64,000 nt of DNA from an uncultured Vibrio sp. (GCA_947504195.1 CANNGN010000002.1:248001-312000), one strand, 5' to 3'; counted from the first letter of the stretch, positions 48,735 to 57,526 are shown. The notes: generated by a model from the letters alone, not told the origin. Made by a program: numbers and translations.

Positions 48735-48899
48735 TAATCTAACTGAGACAATTGAACCAAACTTATTGAATCTATAAGATGTTTTGTAAAATTGCACTAC
48801 GCAAAGTCAAACAGGTGGCTTTGCTATGCTATCAGTGTTGTGCTGAGAATCGTCGCTAACCCGCGTTATTATTATTCGAGATATTGAAGCAGTGATTTT

Positions 48900-49577
48900 A
48901 TGAATGAAGAAATGAACAGTCAGAATGGCAAAACAGCGATTAATCGGGTCTATCATCAGCTAAGAATTCGCATTCTAAAATGCGAGTTTTCCCCAAGTGA
49001 AAAGTTGAAGATTGAGTCGCTCAAAGAGCTTTTGGATATTGGTGCTTCTCCGATTCGCGAAGCATTGAGTTTGCTGACATCCGATGGATTAGTTGAGCGT
49101 ATCGATCAACGAGGCTTTCGGGTTGCGCCGATGAGTAGAGACAATTTTAATGAAATCCTGATGCTCAGATGTGATTTGGATAGTTTAGCACTACGTAAAA
49201 GCATCGAACTTGGTGACAGTGATTGGGAAGAAAACCTTGTAATCTTACATCATCGCCTAAGTCGCGCAGACATTTCAGACTTTGATTCATGGGAGTCTAA
49301 ACACAAGTCTTTTCATATTGAGTTGATCGGGCAATGTCAAAGCCCGATACTCTTGGGCTATTCTAAGCAGCTCTATGATCAAAATATTCGATATCGATTT
49401 TTGGCTGAAAGAACAACAAATTATAAGTCCAGGAATGTATCGGATGAACATAAAAAATTGTTGGATGCGACAATAGAGCGTAATGCCGATCTTGCTTCAC
49501 AACTTTTGGTTAAACATTATCATTCGACTGGCAAGTTTTTAGCATCGCTATTAGATAAAAACGACTTTAACGTGTAG
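48900..49577 (+). CDS. GntR/FCD-family regulator, probable MatR
   Basis: A 225-residue regulator. The N-terminal winged helix reads NRVYHQLRIRILKCEFSPSE and then GASPIREALSLLTSDGLVERI, the GntR recognition helix being SPIREALSLL. The C-terminal FCD domain shows acidic and His residues for metal and ligand binding (FDSWESKHKSFHIEL, SDEHKKLLDA). Located 165 nt behind matB in the same direction, it probably represses the malonate genes in the absence of malonate or malonyl-CoA, as MatR does in rhizobia. The ligand is inference. Confidence 0.85.
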   Translation: MNEEMNSQNGKTAINRVYHQLRIRILKCEFSPSEKLKIESLKELLDIGASPIREALSLLTSDGLVERIDQRGFRVAPMSRDNFNEILMLRCDLDSLALRKSIELGDSDWEENLVILHHRLSRADISDFDSWESKHKSFHIELIGQCQSPILLGYSKQLYDQNIRYRFLAERTTNYKSRNVSDEHKKLLDATIERNADLASQLLVKHYHSTGKFLASLLDKNDFNV

Positions 49578-49578
49578 T

Positions 49579-49596
49579 GAGCCTTTAAAAAGGCTC
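49579..49596 (+). terminator. Hairpin after the GntR regulator
   Basis: GAGCCTTT (49579-49586) pairs with AAAGGCTC (49589-49596) immediately behind the stop codon; a weak T-rich stretch follows. Confidence 0.6.
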
Positions 49597-49988
49597 ATAC
49601 GTTTTCGGTAATCTCGAGATCAAAACAAAGTTATTGCGGTAACGACAACTTATTATCCATTTGGGGCGTTATCGTTGTTCACTCACTCTTCTTGAATACA
49701 CTTTCCTTATTTTTCCCTTCACTTCAACTTAGCCACTTGTTCCTTTTACATTGTGAGAATACTCATTTTTTAGAGCGAGTAACATGCTTCCTACAACACA
49801 AAATGCCGTTGCAGTAAAAAGGTGCAACTATGTTTATATCACATTTAATCTATGACTCCTCTTTGATCAATTAGTTGCTAAAAACGTATTCTAGGTCACG
49901 TCTTGAGTCAGTGAAACAGCGTCTTTGCTGCTATGTTTTTAAGAGGGTAAGTAACTGCAAATTAAGTTAGAAACAAGGCTGAGTAAAA
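49597..49988. other. Intergenic region before a chemoreceptor
   Basis: About 390 nt without a coding region. Apart from a 10-bp palindrome ATCTCGAGAT at 49611-49620, I see no identifiable element. It should contain the receptor promoter. Confidence 0.35.
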
Positions 49989-51665
49989 ATGATGAACTTA
50001 AAAAGTCGTGGAAAGCTACTGGTTATTACAATAGTTCCACTTATTGTGGTCACACTGTTAGTGACGGGCGTATTTTATTGGAATGGACTAAGAGACATCG
50101 AACAACAGTCTATTTTATACCGAGAAGAGTTGATTGAAGCGCGAAAAACAGAATTAAAAGCTCATATGAGAATGGGGCGAACGGCGATTAAAGCACTTTA
50201 TGATGCTGATGTGAACGGAGAAAATATAGCACAAGCTAAGCAAATCTTAGGTAACATGCGCTTTGCAGACGACGGCTATTTCTTTGCTTATGATTCTCAG
50301 GGTGTCAATGTGATGCATCCAATTAAACCGCAACTTGAAGGCAAAAACCTATATGGTTTTAAAGACGATAATGGTGTTCCCATCATTGCAGGTTTGATTG
50401 ATGCTTCTAAACAAGGTGACGGCTTTCTTTATTTTTCTTGGAACAAACCTTCTATCGATGCACTCGCGCCTAAATTGGGTTATGCGGAACATCTTTCAAA
50501 GTGGGATTGGGTGTTAGGGACCGGTGTGTATATTGATGATGTCGATGTTGCGGTGAATGCTTATCGTGATCATCGGAGTGAGACCATTCTAAGTGACGCT
50601 CGTTTTGCAATGTTAATCTCGGCCATTGGTTTATTGGTTACCGTCTTTATCGTTGGTGTAATTATTAATAGAGCACTGATTCCATTAAGAAATATGTCTG
50701 ATAAGCTCAACGATATTGCGCAAGGTGGGGGAGATTTAACCAGCCGTTTAGAAACCAAAGGTAATGATGAATTGGCAGCCCTCGGTCAGGCTTTTAATAC
50801 CTTAATGAACAAAATGCAGCCTTTAATGAGTGAAGTGAAAGACAGCTCGATCGCGGTGATGCAAGCGGCTAAAGATTTGGATCAACAAACCGCTCAATCA
50901 AATCAGACAATGCAGAATCATAGCCAAGAGACGGATAGTGTGGTGACTGCGGTGACAGAAATGGCTGCAACGTCTCGCGAAGTTGCGAACAACACCAACG
51001 CCACGTCAGAAGCGATTAATGAAGCCAATCAATTGATTCTCGAAGCACAAAAAGATGTCACTTCGGCAATGACCGGTATCAATCAGTTAGTTGATGAAGT
51101 TAATGTCACATCTGGTGCGATTGAATCTCTAAATGATCAAACCAACAAAATTACCAACGTGATCGAAGTGATCGGAGGTATTGCTGAGCAGACAAACTTG
51201 TTGGCACTCAATGCGGCCATCGAAGCGGCACGAGCGGGTGAACAAGGGCGAGGCTTTGCTGTTGTTGCCGATGAAGTGCGTTCATTAGCAAGTAGGACTC
51301 AACAAAGCACGGAAGAGATTGGTGAAATGCTGTCATCACTTCAAGCAGGGGTTAAATTGGCTGTGACAACGATGGCGGCTGGCCAAGCAAGAGGTGAACA
51401 AACCCTTGATGACTCTTCTGTTATTCAGGATAGGCTTTCTGGAATAGAAAGTGCGGTTAGTTCTATCTATGATATGGGGACTCAAACAGCATCTGCGGCG
51501 GAGGAACAAAGCTCTGTTGCAGAAGACATTAATCAGAATTTGGTGACAATCCAGCAGATGGTGAACACTTTAAGTGACGACTTACAAAAAGCAGGTCAAA
51601 TAAGCGCTTCTTTGGCAGCATCTGGCGCGAAAGTGAATGATTTAACTGGACACTTTAAAGTTTAG
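49989..51665 (+). CDS. Methyl-accepting chemotaxis protein with sCache_2 sensor
   Basis: A 558-residue receptor. A membrane helix (about 10-30), a short periplasmic single-Cache domain (about 35-185; [24 protein letters not shown] and [19 protein letters not shown] are characteristic of sCache_2), a second helix (about 200-220), HAMP and a signalling domain with [20 protein letters not shown] and [11 protein letters not shown]. sCache_2 receptors often bind small organic acids. It lies just after the malonate genes, so a C2-C4 carboxylate is a guess from position. No C-terminal tether peptide (ends GHFKV). Confidence 0.9.
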   Translation: MMNLKSRGKLLVITIVPLIVVTLLVTGVFYWNGLRDIEQQSILYREELIEARKTELKAHMRMGRTAIKALYDADVNGENIAQAKQILGNMRFADDGYFFAYDSQGVNVMHPIKPQLEGKNLYGFKDDNGVPIIAGLIDASKQGDGFLYFSWNKPSIDALAPKLGYAEHLSKWDWVLGTGVYIDDVDVAVNAYRDHRSETILSDARFAMLISAIGLLVTVFIVGVIINRALIPLRNMSDKLNDIAQGGGDLTSRLETKGNDELAALGQAFNTLMNKMQPLMSEVKDSSIAVMQAAKDLDQQTAQSNQTMQNHSQETDSVVTAVTEMAATSREVANNTNATSEAINEANQLILEAQKDVTSAMTGINQLVDEVNVTSGAIESLNDQTNKITNVIEVIGGIAEQTNLLALNAAIEAARAGEQGRGFAVVADEVRSLASRTQQSTEEIGEMLSSLQAGVKLAVTTMAAGQARGEQTLDDSSVIQDRLSGIESAVSSIYDMGTQTASAAEEQSSVAEDINQNLVTIQQMVNTLSDDLQKAGQISASLAASGAKVNDLTGHFKV

Positions 51666-51676
51666 CTTTGTTCTTA

Positions 51677-51714
51677 GAATAGACAGAGGAGCTGAACCTC
51701 TGTCTATTCAGCTC
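51677..51714. terminator. Overlapping hairpins between convergent genes
   Basis: GAATAGACAGAGG (51677-51689) pairs with 51697-51709, while GAGCTGAA (51689-51696) can instead pair with TTCAGCTC (51707-51714). The two stems exclude each other. It probably terminates the receptor transcript; a T-tract is missing. Confidence 0.5.
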
Positions 51715-51799
51715 AAATAACGAAATCTTATATTCCTCGTTGGCGCAACCAAGTTAGATGTTGGACATCAAAACCAATAATAGTAGGCTTTCTCGGTTG

Positions 51800-53479
51800 T
51801 TAACGAGTAGTGATCTCGCAAAACGTTTGAGTAAACTCTCCATTGTCGTCGTATTTTGACGTGCCATTTAGTGTCGTTGGAATGATTGTTCCATCTTTAC
51901 GCCTCATCATCAGGGCAACATTATTTACATAGCCATACCCTTTGATGCGAGGGAAGTTTTCTTTAACACAATTTTGGGATTCTTGGTCAAGAAAATAGGT
52001 AAAATGCTTTCCTATCGCCTCTTCTCTAGTGTAACCCGTTAAGATTAACCATTCTGGGCTGATATCAATCACATGCCCATTTTGGTCTAAGGACTGCACA
52101 GATTGCGTTACACTGTCTAAGTCCATACTGTGAGTTCTGATATGAATGAGATCTTTTTTATCTACTTGTAAATTGACATTATCTTGTGCGTGTTTCCTTT
52201 GCTCTTTCTGAGCGTACATTTTCTTATCTGCACGTTCGATCATTGCTTCAGGTGTGTCGTCACCTTCCCGCATTTGCGAGCAACCGTAGCACAAGCTCCA
52301 GCTTTTCCCGATATCTTTTCCTAATTGTTGATAATTTTTTTGAATTCGCAGCATCGTTGCCTCGGCATTATCTCTATTACAATCAATAAATATAATGAGA
52401 AACTCATCACCGCCGATACGAGCAGCGAAGTCGGATTGCCTGATAGAGGTATTAATGGCTTTAGATACGCCTCTTATTAATTCATCACCAGCTTCATGGC
52501 CTTCTATATCATTGATTTTTTTTAAATCATTCACATCAACAAAACCAATAGAGATTGGAGTACTTTTACGGCGGCTAATTAGGAGATTTTTGCTCAGAAA
52601 ATCAAAGATAGCTTGTCGATTATAGAGACCAGTTAAAGAATCGTTATAAGCTTGAAAATTTAGCTTTTCAATCAGTTTATCTTGTTCATTTCTCGAAATT
52701 GCAAGTTTATATATTAAAAATAAAATTAATGGGTATATGAGAGATATGCCTATGAACAACCCGGTGTTTAATATTTGATCTTCTTTAAAAATACTAGCTT
52801 TAGGGACATGCATAATAATAAATAATTTTTCATGATTAATAACATGATTCGAAGGGAAGTCAGTTAGATTAAAAGTGGTAAAGTAATATTCATCGTTATT
52901 ATGTATAATGTTTCCTGTACCATTTCGTATTACTTCTGCCCATACCTCTGGATACTCAGACGCAAAAGATGTTTGTGTTTTTTCAGGAAATATAAATGTC
53001 CAGTTTTTATCTTTATTTTCATTGTTTAAGTAATAACCTGCACCATTTAATAGATAGGCGATGTCTCCATCATGTATATTTAATGATTGAATGATATCGT
53101 TTAGGCGTAATCCAAGATAATTTATAATACCGACACCAAGAAATTGACCATGTTCATTATGTATGGCCATTGCGAAGCGAATCATTGGTTTTACAGAAGC
53201 TTCAAGTTTACCAGTTTCGATACTAACATCGTATTTTGATATGTATATCTCACCTGGGTTTAAACTAGACGCTATTTTAAAAAAGTAGCGCTCACTTTGA
53301 TCTTGAAGTTGATGATTGGGTACTGTTGAAAATGTGTGGTCTGGGTTTTGCCTTACGCTAAGTACCTCTTGCCCTTGGGCATCTAATAATTTTATTTGGT
53401 CATAAGTATTTTCAAAACTTCCAATGTTTATTAATAAGGATGTTAAATGGCGTATTTCATGTTGGCTTTTCGTTAACAA
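51800..53479 (-). CDS. Sensor diguanylate cyclase, larger part after frameshift (GGDEF plus PAS)
   Basis: 559 residues open from a TTG at 53477-53479. It contains most of a periplasmic Cache-like sensor (YDQIKLLDAQGQEVLSVR is the typical start of such domains after an N-terminal helix), a membrane helix (about 240-260), a GGDEF domain with RQSDFAARIGGDEF (an intact RxxD inhibitory site and active site), and a C-terminal PAS domain (ISPEWLILTGYTREEAIG). The missing first helix and start are in the overlapping frame upstream (53473-53802), so one gene has probably been broken by a single-base deletion. If read through, it would be about 665 residues. On its own this part lacks its first membrane anchor. 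Confidence 0.8.
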   Translation of the reverse strand: MLTKSQHEIRHLTSLLINIGSFENTYDQIKLLDAQGQEVLSVRQNPDHTFSTVPNHQLQDQSERYFFKIASSLNPGEIYISKYDVSIETGKLEASVKPMIRFAMAIHNEHGQFLGVGIINYLGLRLNDIIQSLNIHDGDIAYLLNGAGYYLNNENKDKNWTFIFPEKTQTSFASEYPEVWAEVIRNGTGNIIHNNDEYYFTTFNLTDFPSNHVINHEKLFIIMHVPKASIFKEDQILNTGLFIGISLIYPLILFLIYKLAISRNEQDKLIEKLNFQAYNDSLTGLYNRQAIFDFLSKNLLISRRKSTPISIGFVDVNDLKKINDIEGHEAGDELIRGVSKAINTSIRQSDFAARIGGDEFLIIFIDCNRDNAEATMLRIQKNYQQLGKDIGKSWSLCYGCSQMREGDDTPEAMIERADKKMYAQKEQRKHAQDNVNLQVDKKDLIHIRTHSMDLDSVTQSVQSLDQNGHVIDISPEWLILTGYTREEAIGKHFTYFLDQESQNCVKENFPRIKGYGYVNNVALMMRRKDGTIIPTTLNGTSKYDDNGEFTQTFCEITTR

Positions 53480-53802
53480 TACGGTTTTGCTATATCACTC
53501 TGAGAAAAATAAAATAAATCGCTACTGGCGGATTTATATTCAGCCATAAGTCTATTTTTCATTGTATGAATTTCTGAAGTCTGAAGAACTATTCTTTTTT
53601 CAACAATGTTTTGATGTGATATTGAATAAATAGTGAGGACTATAAGAGAGATAAATAAAGTAGCATAGATAGCATAGCGGACTAATCGAAAATTTTTTAA
53701 TATATATTTTAGAGTTGTAATTTTACCGAAAATAATATTTTTTCCAAATATTCTTCGTCGCTCTTTGATGTACATCATTTCTTCCATTATTACATAGCTC
53801 AA
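53473..53802 (-). pseudogene. N-terminal part of the frameshifted diguanylate cyclase
   Basis: A 109-codon frame with a basic N-terminus and one membrane helix (YAIYATLFISLIVLTIYSIS), then periplasmic sequence ending FSQSDIAKPYC at a TAA. The downstream frame continues in another phase as SKTVLLTKSQHEIRHL. Adding one A to the AAAA run at 53485-53488 (minus strand) joins the two as DIAKTVLLTKSQ, restoring a normal sensor. The start may be the ATG at 53775-53787 behind GGAAGA rather than the TTG at 53802. Programmed slippage or a sequencing error are alternatives. Confidence 0.7.
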
Positions 53803-54044
53803 ACTATCTGAAATATCCTTGATAATTGTAGCAGTATGAATCGAGTTTCACCAGTTGAGCTAGATAACATTAATAGAAACTTCTACGCTGATTGATTATT
53901 AAGTTAATAGTAAGTTATTGAATTAAACTACTTGTTTAGTCTTTAATTATAGTTTCATTAATAGCGGTTAACTTCCCAAATTTATCGAATTTGTGATTGG
54001 AGAAGGATTATCTATTCTATTTTTGAAAGAGTTTATTGATGAAT

Positions 54045-54314
54045 TCAATGTGCGATCTTAAATTTCTTAACCGCACATTTACACAAGCCAAGTTTTAATG
54101 CTGGGCACTTTTTACATGGTGGGTTTTTGATAGGTATCGTCGCGATATTCTTCATTGCGATATCAGGCGACACTATCATATTGTCGTCAATTAATGTTTT
54201 CGCTTTACGCTGGGCTTTTTTCAACCCTTTCATTTTCTTTGGTGAAAGAGTCGTAACTTTACTGGCCTTCTTTTCCAGCTTCTTCTGTTGCTTTTTTAAT
54301 TTCGCTGAATTCAA
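54045..54314 (-). CDS. Small Lys-rich CxxC protein divergent from feo
   Basis: An 89-residue protein. The first 45 residues are extremely lysine-rich and probably helical (KLKKQQKKLEKKASK, KKMKGLKKAQRKAK). The C-terminal part carries a Cys cluster, PPCKKCPALKLGLCKCAVKK, two CxxC-like pairs that could hold zinc, iron or an Fe-S centre. I do not recognise the family. The start is TTG at 54312-54314, supported by a strong AGGTGAG just upstream. It is transcribed away from feoA with a 372-nt shared control region, so an iron-related role is suggested by position only. Confidence 0.65.
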   Translation of the reverse strand: MNSAKLKKQQKKLEKKASKVTTLSPKKMKGLKKAQRKAKTLIDDNMIVSPDIAMKNIATIPIKNPPCKKCPALKLGLCKCAVKKFKIAH

Positions 54315-54480
54315 ACGCTCACCTAGTTTAGTAATGATATTGATTGTTATTTGTATTCAATATTACTAAACCAGCCAAGTTATGTCCATTGCATGATTGC
54401 TCGGCTGAACGTCAGTCGGGCACTTGCTCAATTCGTCGTATTCTTTGGCCATTTTATAGAACGAAAACGGTAGTAAAGGC

Positions 54481-54516
54481 GTTTAATGTTTGATTTATGT
54501 CAATCAAACATTAAAC
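54481..54516. repeat. 36-bp inverted repeat with embedded FNR-like site
   Basis: GTTTAATGTTTGATT (54481-54495) is perfectly repeated inverted as AATCAAACATTAAAC (54502-54516) with a 6-nt centre. Inside, TTGATTTATGTCAA (54490-54503) matches the FNR consensus TTGATnnnnATCAA at all but one position. Anaerobic activation of feo would be consistent with ferrous iron uptake. Confidence 0.65.
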
Positions 54517-54558
54517 ACTTATTCTCATTAACCCTAATTATGACATGGACTATTGTCG

Positions 54559-54606
54559 TGATAATAATTTTCATTTAACGTGCTTATGAAATGAAAATTA
54601 TTGTTA
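54559..54606. promoter_or_regulatory. Paired Fur-like boxes upstream of feoA
   Basis: TGATAATAATTTTCA (54559-54573) matches the 7-1-7 Fur consensus at 13 of 14 positions. A weaker copy, TGAAAATTATTGTTA, is at 54592-54606. The two also form a 14-bp inverted repeat (54563-54576 with 54589-54602). They lie 80-130 nt before feoA. Confidence 0.65.
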
Positions 54607-54686
54607 TTTAGATTTATATGAGAGTGACCTCAGGCTGTGATTACACGCAAGTCCAATGTTACTTCTAACTGCTTGGAGATAATATT

Positions 54687-54992
54687 TTGAACAAAGCTAT
54701 GACGTTCCCATTTCCTGAAAAAATACTCTCCTTTTTATTTGGAAAGCAACTAAGCAACGAAGACGTTATCACGGTTAAAAATCTCTCACATGCTGAGTTA
54801 AATGTGGAATATGAGATAAAAGAGGTTATTCAAGATAACGAAGAAATTGTGCAGTTTTTGTTTACTTTAGGCTGCTTTAAAGGTGAATCGATAACACTAG
54901 TATCGGTCCTTTCAGACACCTACGTTATCAGCATTAAAGATGCTCGATATAGCATCGATGTAGATTTAGCCAGAATGGTCCAATTGGTTTAA
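54687..54992 (+). CDS. feoA: Ferrous iron transport protein FeoA
   Basis: A 101-residue FeoA-type SH3-like protein, slightly longer than usual at the N-terminus. The core reads LGCFKGESITLVSVLSDTYVISIKDARYSIDVDLARMVQL, matching the FeoA domain end. FeoA is a cytoplasmic partner of FeoB. The start is TTG at 54687 with GGAGA 8 nt ahead; an ATG at 54699 has no such site. feoB begins 63 nt after the stop. Confidence 0.85.
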   Translation: MNKAMTFPFPEKILSFLFGKQLSNEDVITVKNLSHAELNVEYEIKEVIQDNEEIVQFLFTLGCFKGESITLVSVLSDTYVISIKDARYSIDVDLARMVQLV

Positions 54993-55055
54993 CGCGACGC
55001 ACCGAATAAGTAGAGCTTACTTATTCGGCGATTGAATGAAAGAGAGAGAAAGGCG

Positions 55056-57062
55056 ATGAAAATTGCATTAGCAGGTAACCCCAACAGCGGCAAAACGACA
55101 CTCTTTAATGCTCTTACGGGGAAGATAGAGCGAGTCGGCAACTGGGCCGGTGTCACGATTAGTAAGAAGGAAGGGTTGGTTAAACCTACGATTAGTCAAT
55201 CTGACCGCGAGATCAAAGTGGTCGATTTGCCTGGCGCATACTCGATGTCTCCTTTTACATCTGAAGAAACGATCACTCGAAACTATATTCTCAATGAACA
55301 ACCCGATGTGATTCTAAATATTGTTGATTCAACCAATTTAAGTCGCAGCCTTTTCTTTACAACACAATTGCTTGAACTTGGCATCCCCGTTGTCGTTGCG
55401 TTAAACAAAAGTGATTTAAACCAAGCGCGACAAACAGTCGTTGATGTTGCTCGATTGAGCGAAAAGCTCGGCTGTCCTATCGTTGAAACTGCGTCGATAA
55501 AGAGCCGCAATAATGGGTTGGATAACGTTATTGAAAGCGCAATTTCCATTGGGGGGCATTCACAGGTTGCTCCTTTTGATGGGAATAAAGGGACGGAGCT
55601 AAAAGATGTCGACTCGGTGAAAGCATTGGATGCTAAGCGATTCGATTTTGTAAAAACACTGGTTCAAGACGTTGAAAGTCGCCAAGTAAAAAGTTCGCTA
55701 AAGACTCGTCACGATCACGCAGACAGTATCTTGGCACACAAATGGTTTGGACTTCCAATTTTTGCTGTTGTGATGTGGTGCGTTTTTTCATTATCTCAAA
55801 CCCATATTGGCCCGTTGCTTGCCGATCTTCTCGTCGGTTGGATAGATGCGTTATATAGCATGGTTGAAGGCTTATTAGGGGACAACGTGTCTCCGTTACT
55901 CAGTGCTCTATTATTGGATGGTATCATTGGTGGTGTTGGAGCGGTTATTGGGTTTCTTCCATTAATTATGGTTCTTTTCTTCTTGCTAGCTTTATTAGAA
56001 GACAGTGGTTATATGGCACGAGTCGCTGTCATCATGGACCGGTTTTTTAAGAAAGTTGGGTTGTCTGGAAAATCGATCATTCCAATGGTTATCGGGACTG
56101 GGTGCGCTATCCCAGGCATCATGTCGACCAGAACGATTCAAAATGAAAGACAGCGCAGAACAACGGCAATGCTTACTCCATTTATGCCTTGTGGAGCAAA
56201 ACTCCCTGTCATCGCACTCTTCGCTGGCGTCTTTTTCCAAGATGCAGCATGGGTCGGAACAAGCATGTATTTTGCCGGAATAGGGCTCATCATCGTGGGT
56301 GCTTTGTTAATCGTACGCATCACTGGTGAAAAACATACACGGTCGTTCTTTATCCTTGAATTGCCAGAATATCGTTTTCCGAGTATTTCTCGGGCCATCG
56401 TGTCAACCTTCTCGCGTGCAAAAGCCTTCATTATCAAAGCGGGTACGATTATCTTGTTGTGCAACGCTGTGGTGCAAGTTATGCAAACATTCAATTGGCA
56501 GCTTCAAATTGTTGCCGAAGGTGCCGAGCATACGAGTATTTTGGCCGGCCTTGCTTCTCCGTTTGCCTTTATCTTAATTCCATTAGGTTTTGGAGTATGG
56601 CAACTTGCCGCAGCCGCGATTACTGGCTTTATTGCGAAAGAAAATGTCGTTGGTACATTGGCTGTTGTGTACGGCATTACGAACTTCATCGATACCGAGG
56701 AACTTGCTTTGGTATCCGGTGGCGCCGATGTTGCAAGTGTTATGGGGCTCTCTTCTGTCGCTGCATTTGCATATCTAGTGTTTAATCTATTTACACCACC
56801 TTGTTTCGCCGCTATTGGTGCGATGAACGCAGAGCTAGAAAACAAGAAGTGGTTGCTTGGTGGCATTGCGTTCCAGTTTGGTGTTGGCTATGTGGCTGCT
56901 TTTTTAACCTATCAAATCGGCACGTATCTAACGACTGGTGCGGTCGGGCAGGGCTTTGTATTTGGTTTAGTTGCTTGTTTAGTCTTGGTTGGCATTGTGA
57001 TGCATTTAGTTAAGAAAGGCTCTGTGAAAGAAGCAAAACAAATCAGCTTATGTGCATCATAG
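55056..57062 (+). CDS. feoB: Ferrous iron transporter FeoB
   Basis: About 668 residues. The N-terminal G domain shows G1 GNPNSGKTTLFNAL, G2 in GVTISKKEG, G3 DLPGAYS and G4 NKSD. After a GDI-like helical linker, the membrane domain holds about ten segments with the Gate motifs IPMVIGTGCAIPGIMSTR and PFMPCGAKLPV, whose cysteines are conserved in FeoB. It imports Fe(II) across the inner membrane. ATG 55056 follows GAGAGAAAGG; an in-frame TTG at 55032 is less likely. It is shorter than the roughly 760-770-residue enterobacterial type. The Cys-rich small membrane gene follows after 9 nt. Confidence 0.95.
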   Translation: MKIALAGNPNSGKTTLFNALTGKIERVGNWAGVTISKKEGLVKPTISQSDREIKVVDLPGAYSMSPFTSEETITRNYILNEQPDVILNIVDSTNLSRSLFFTTQLLELGIPVVVALNKSDLNQARQTVVDVARLSEKLGCPIVETASIKSRNNGLDNVIESAISIGGHSQVAPFDGNKGTELKDVDSVKALDAKRFDFVKTLVQDVESRQVKSSLKTRHDHADSILAHKWFGLPIFAVVMWCVFSLSQTHIGPLLADLLVGWIDALYSMVEGLLGDNVSPLLSALLLDGIIGGVGAVIGFLPLIMVLFFLLALLEDSGYMARVAVIMDRFFKKVGLSGKSIIPMVIGTGCAIPGIMSTRTIQNERQRRTTAMLTPFMPCGAKLPVIALFAGVFFQDAAWVGTSMYFAGIGLIIVGALLIVRITGEKHTRSFFILELPEYRFPSISRAIVSTFSRAKAFIIKAGTIILLCNAVVQVMQTFNWQLQIVAEGAEHTSILAGLASPFAFILIPLGFGVWQLAAAAITGFIAKENVVGTLAVVYGITNFIDTEELALVSGGADVASVMGLSSVAAFAYLVFNLFTPPCFAAIGAMNAELENKKWLLGGIAFQFGVGYVAAFLTYQIGTYLTTGAVGQGFVFGLVACLVLVGIVMHLVKKGSVKEAKQISLCAS

Positions 57063-57071
57063 GAGAGAGTT

Positions 57072-57245
57072 ATGGAAAATGTCATTGTCGCACTCGTAAT
57101 TTTATTCATTTTAGGGCTTTCTTTAGCAAAAGTTGTTTTAGATAAGAAGAAAGGGGTGAAATGTATGGGTTGTTCACATGGAGCCGCTTGTTCCTCGAGT
57201 AAAAAAAATAAATCGGCCATCAATGTTGGTGAACGAATTATTTAG
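57072..57245 (+). CDS. FeoB-associated Cys-rich membrane protein
   Basis: A 57-residue protein. A single N-terminal membrane helix (VIVALVILFILGLSLAKVV) is followed by KKKGVKCMGCSHGAACSSS, with three cysteines in a CxxC…C pattern. This layout matches the small Cys-rich membrane proteins often encoded behind feoB. GGAGAGAG precedes the ATG, only 9 nt after the feoB stop, so it is the third gene of the operon. It may bind iron or stabilise FeoB in place of FeoC; that is inference. Confidence 0.85.
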   Translation: MENVIVALVILFILGLSLAKVVLDKKKGVKCMGCSHGAACSSSKKNKSAINVGERII

Positions 57246-57274
57246 AATCACTCACTGATAATGAAAAAATTAGA

Positions 57275-57306
57275 AAGAGTCGTTGAGAAACTAGCGGCTC
57301 TTTTTT
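57275..57306 (+). terminator. Terminator of the feo operon
   Basis: AAGAGTCGTT pairs with AGCGGCTCTT (two G-U pairs) and is followed by a run of six T, about 30 nt behind the last feo gene. Confidence 0.85.
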
Positions 57307-57418
57307 CTTTTATGTTGCTCTAGAATTTGAAGGGTTCTTCATCGTATTGCTACCTATAAAATCGCAGGTTTGCTGTCAGATCATTGAAGTAGAACTCATT
57401 TTTATTAAATTCTGATCG

Positions 57419-57506
57419 TCACATTAATGTGAATATAGAGATCCCAGCTATTATTTTATGATACGTTCTTGGTGATTATGTGAACTGTATTTATATTCAC
57501 ATTAAT
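57419..57506. promoter_or_regulatory. Repeated motif upstream of the BLUF gene
   Basis: TCACATTAAT occurs at 57419-57428, inside a 14-bp palindrome (57419-57432), and again at 57497-57506. ATTAATGTGAATATA (57423-57437) is repeated inverted at 57492-57506, a perfect 15-bp match 54 nt apart. The downstream copy lies about 20 nt before the BLUF start. Possible operator pair for an unknown regulator. Confidence 0.5.
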
Positions 57507-57526
57507 AAGCTTTGGAGGAGTTAAAT

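Larger units (their letters stand above)
54315..54686. promoter_or_regulatory. Divergent control region of feo and the CxxC gene
   Basis: 372 nt holding an FNR-like site, a 36-bp hairpin-forming palindrome and a pair of Fur-like boxes (listed separately). It presumably drives feoA rightward and the CxxC gene leftward. Confidence 0.6.

Noticed and set aside
56005..56866. Several frames in other phases within feoB
   Set aside because: feoB coding signal is unambiguous and the alternatives carry no recognisable motif.
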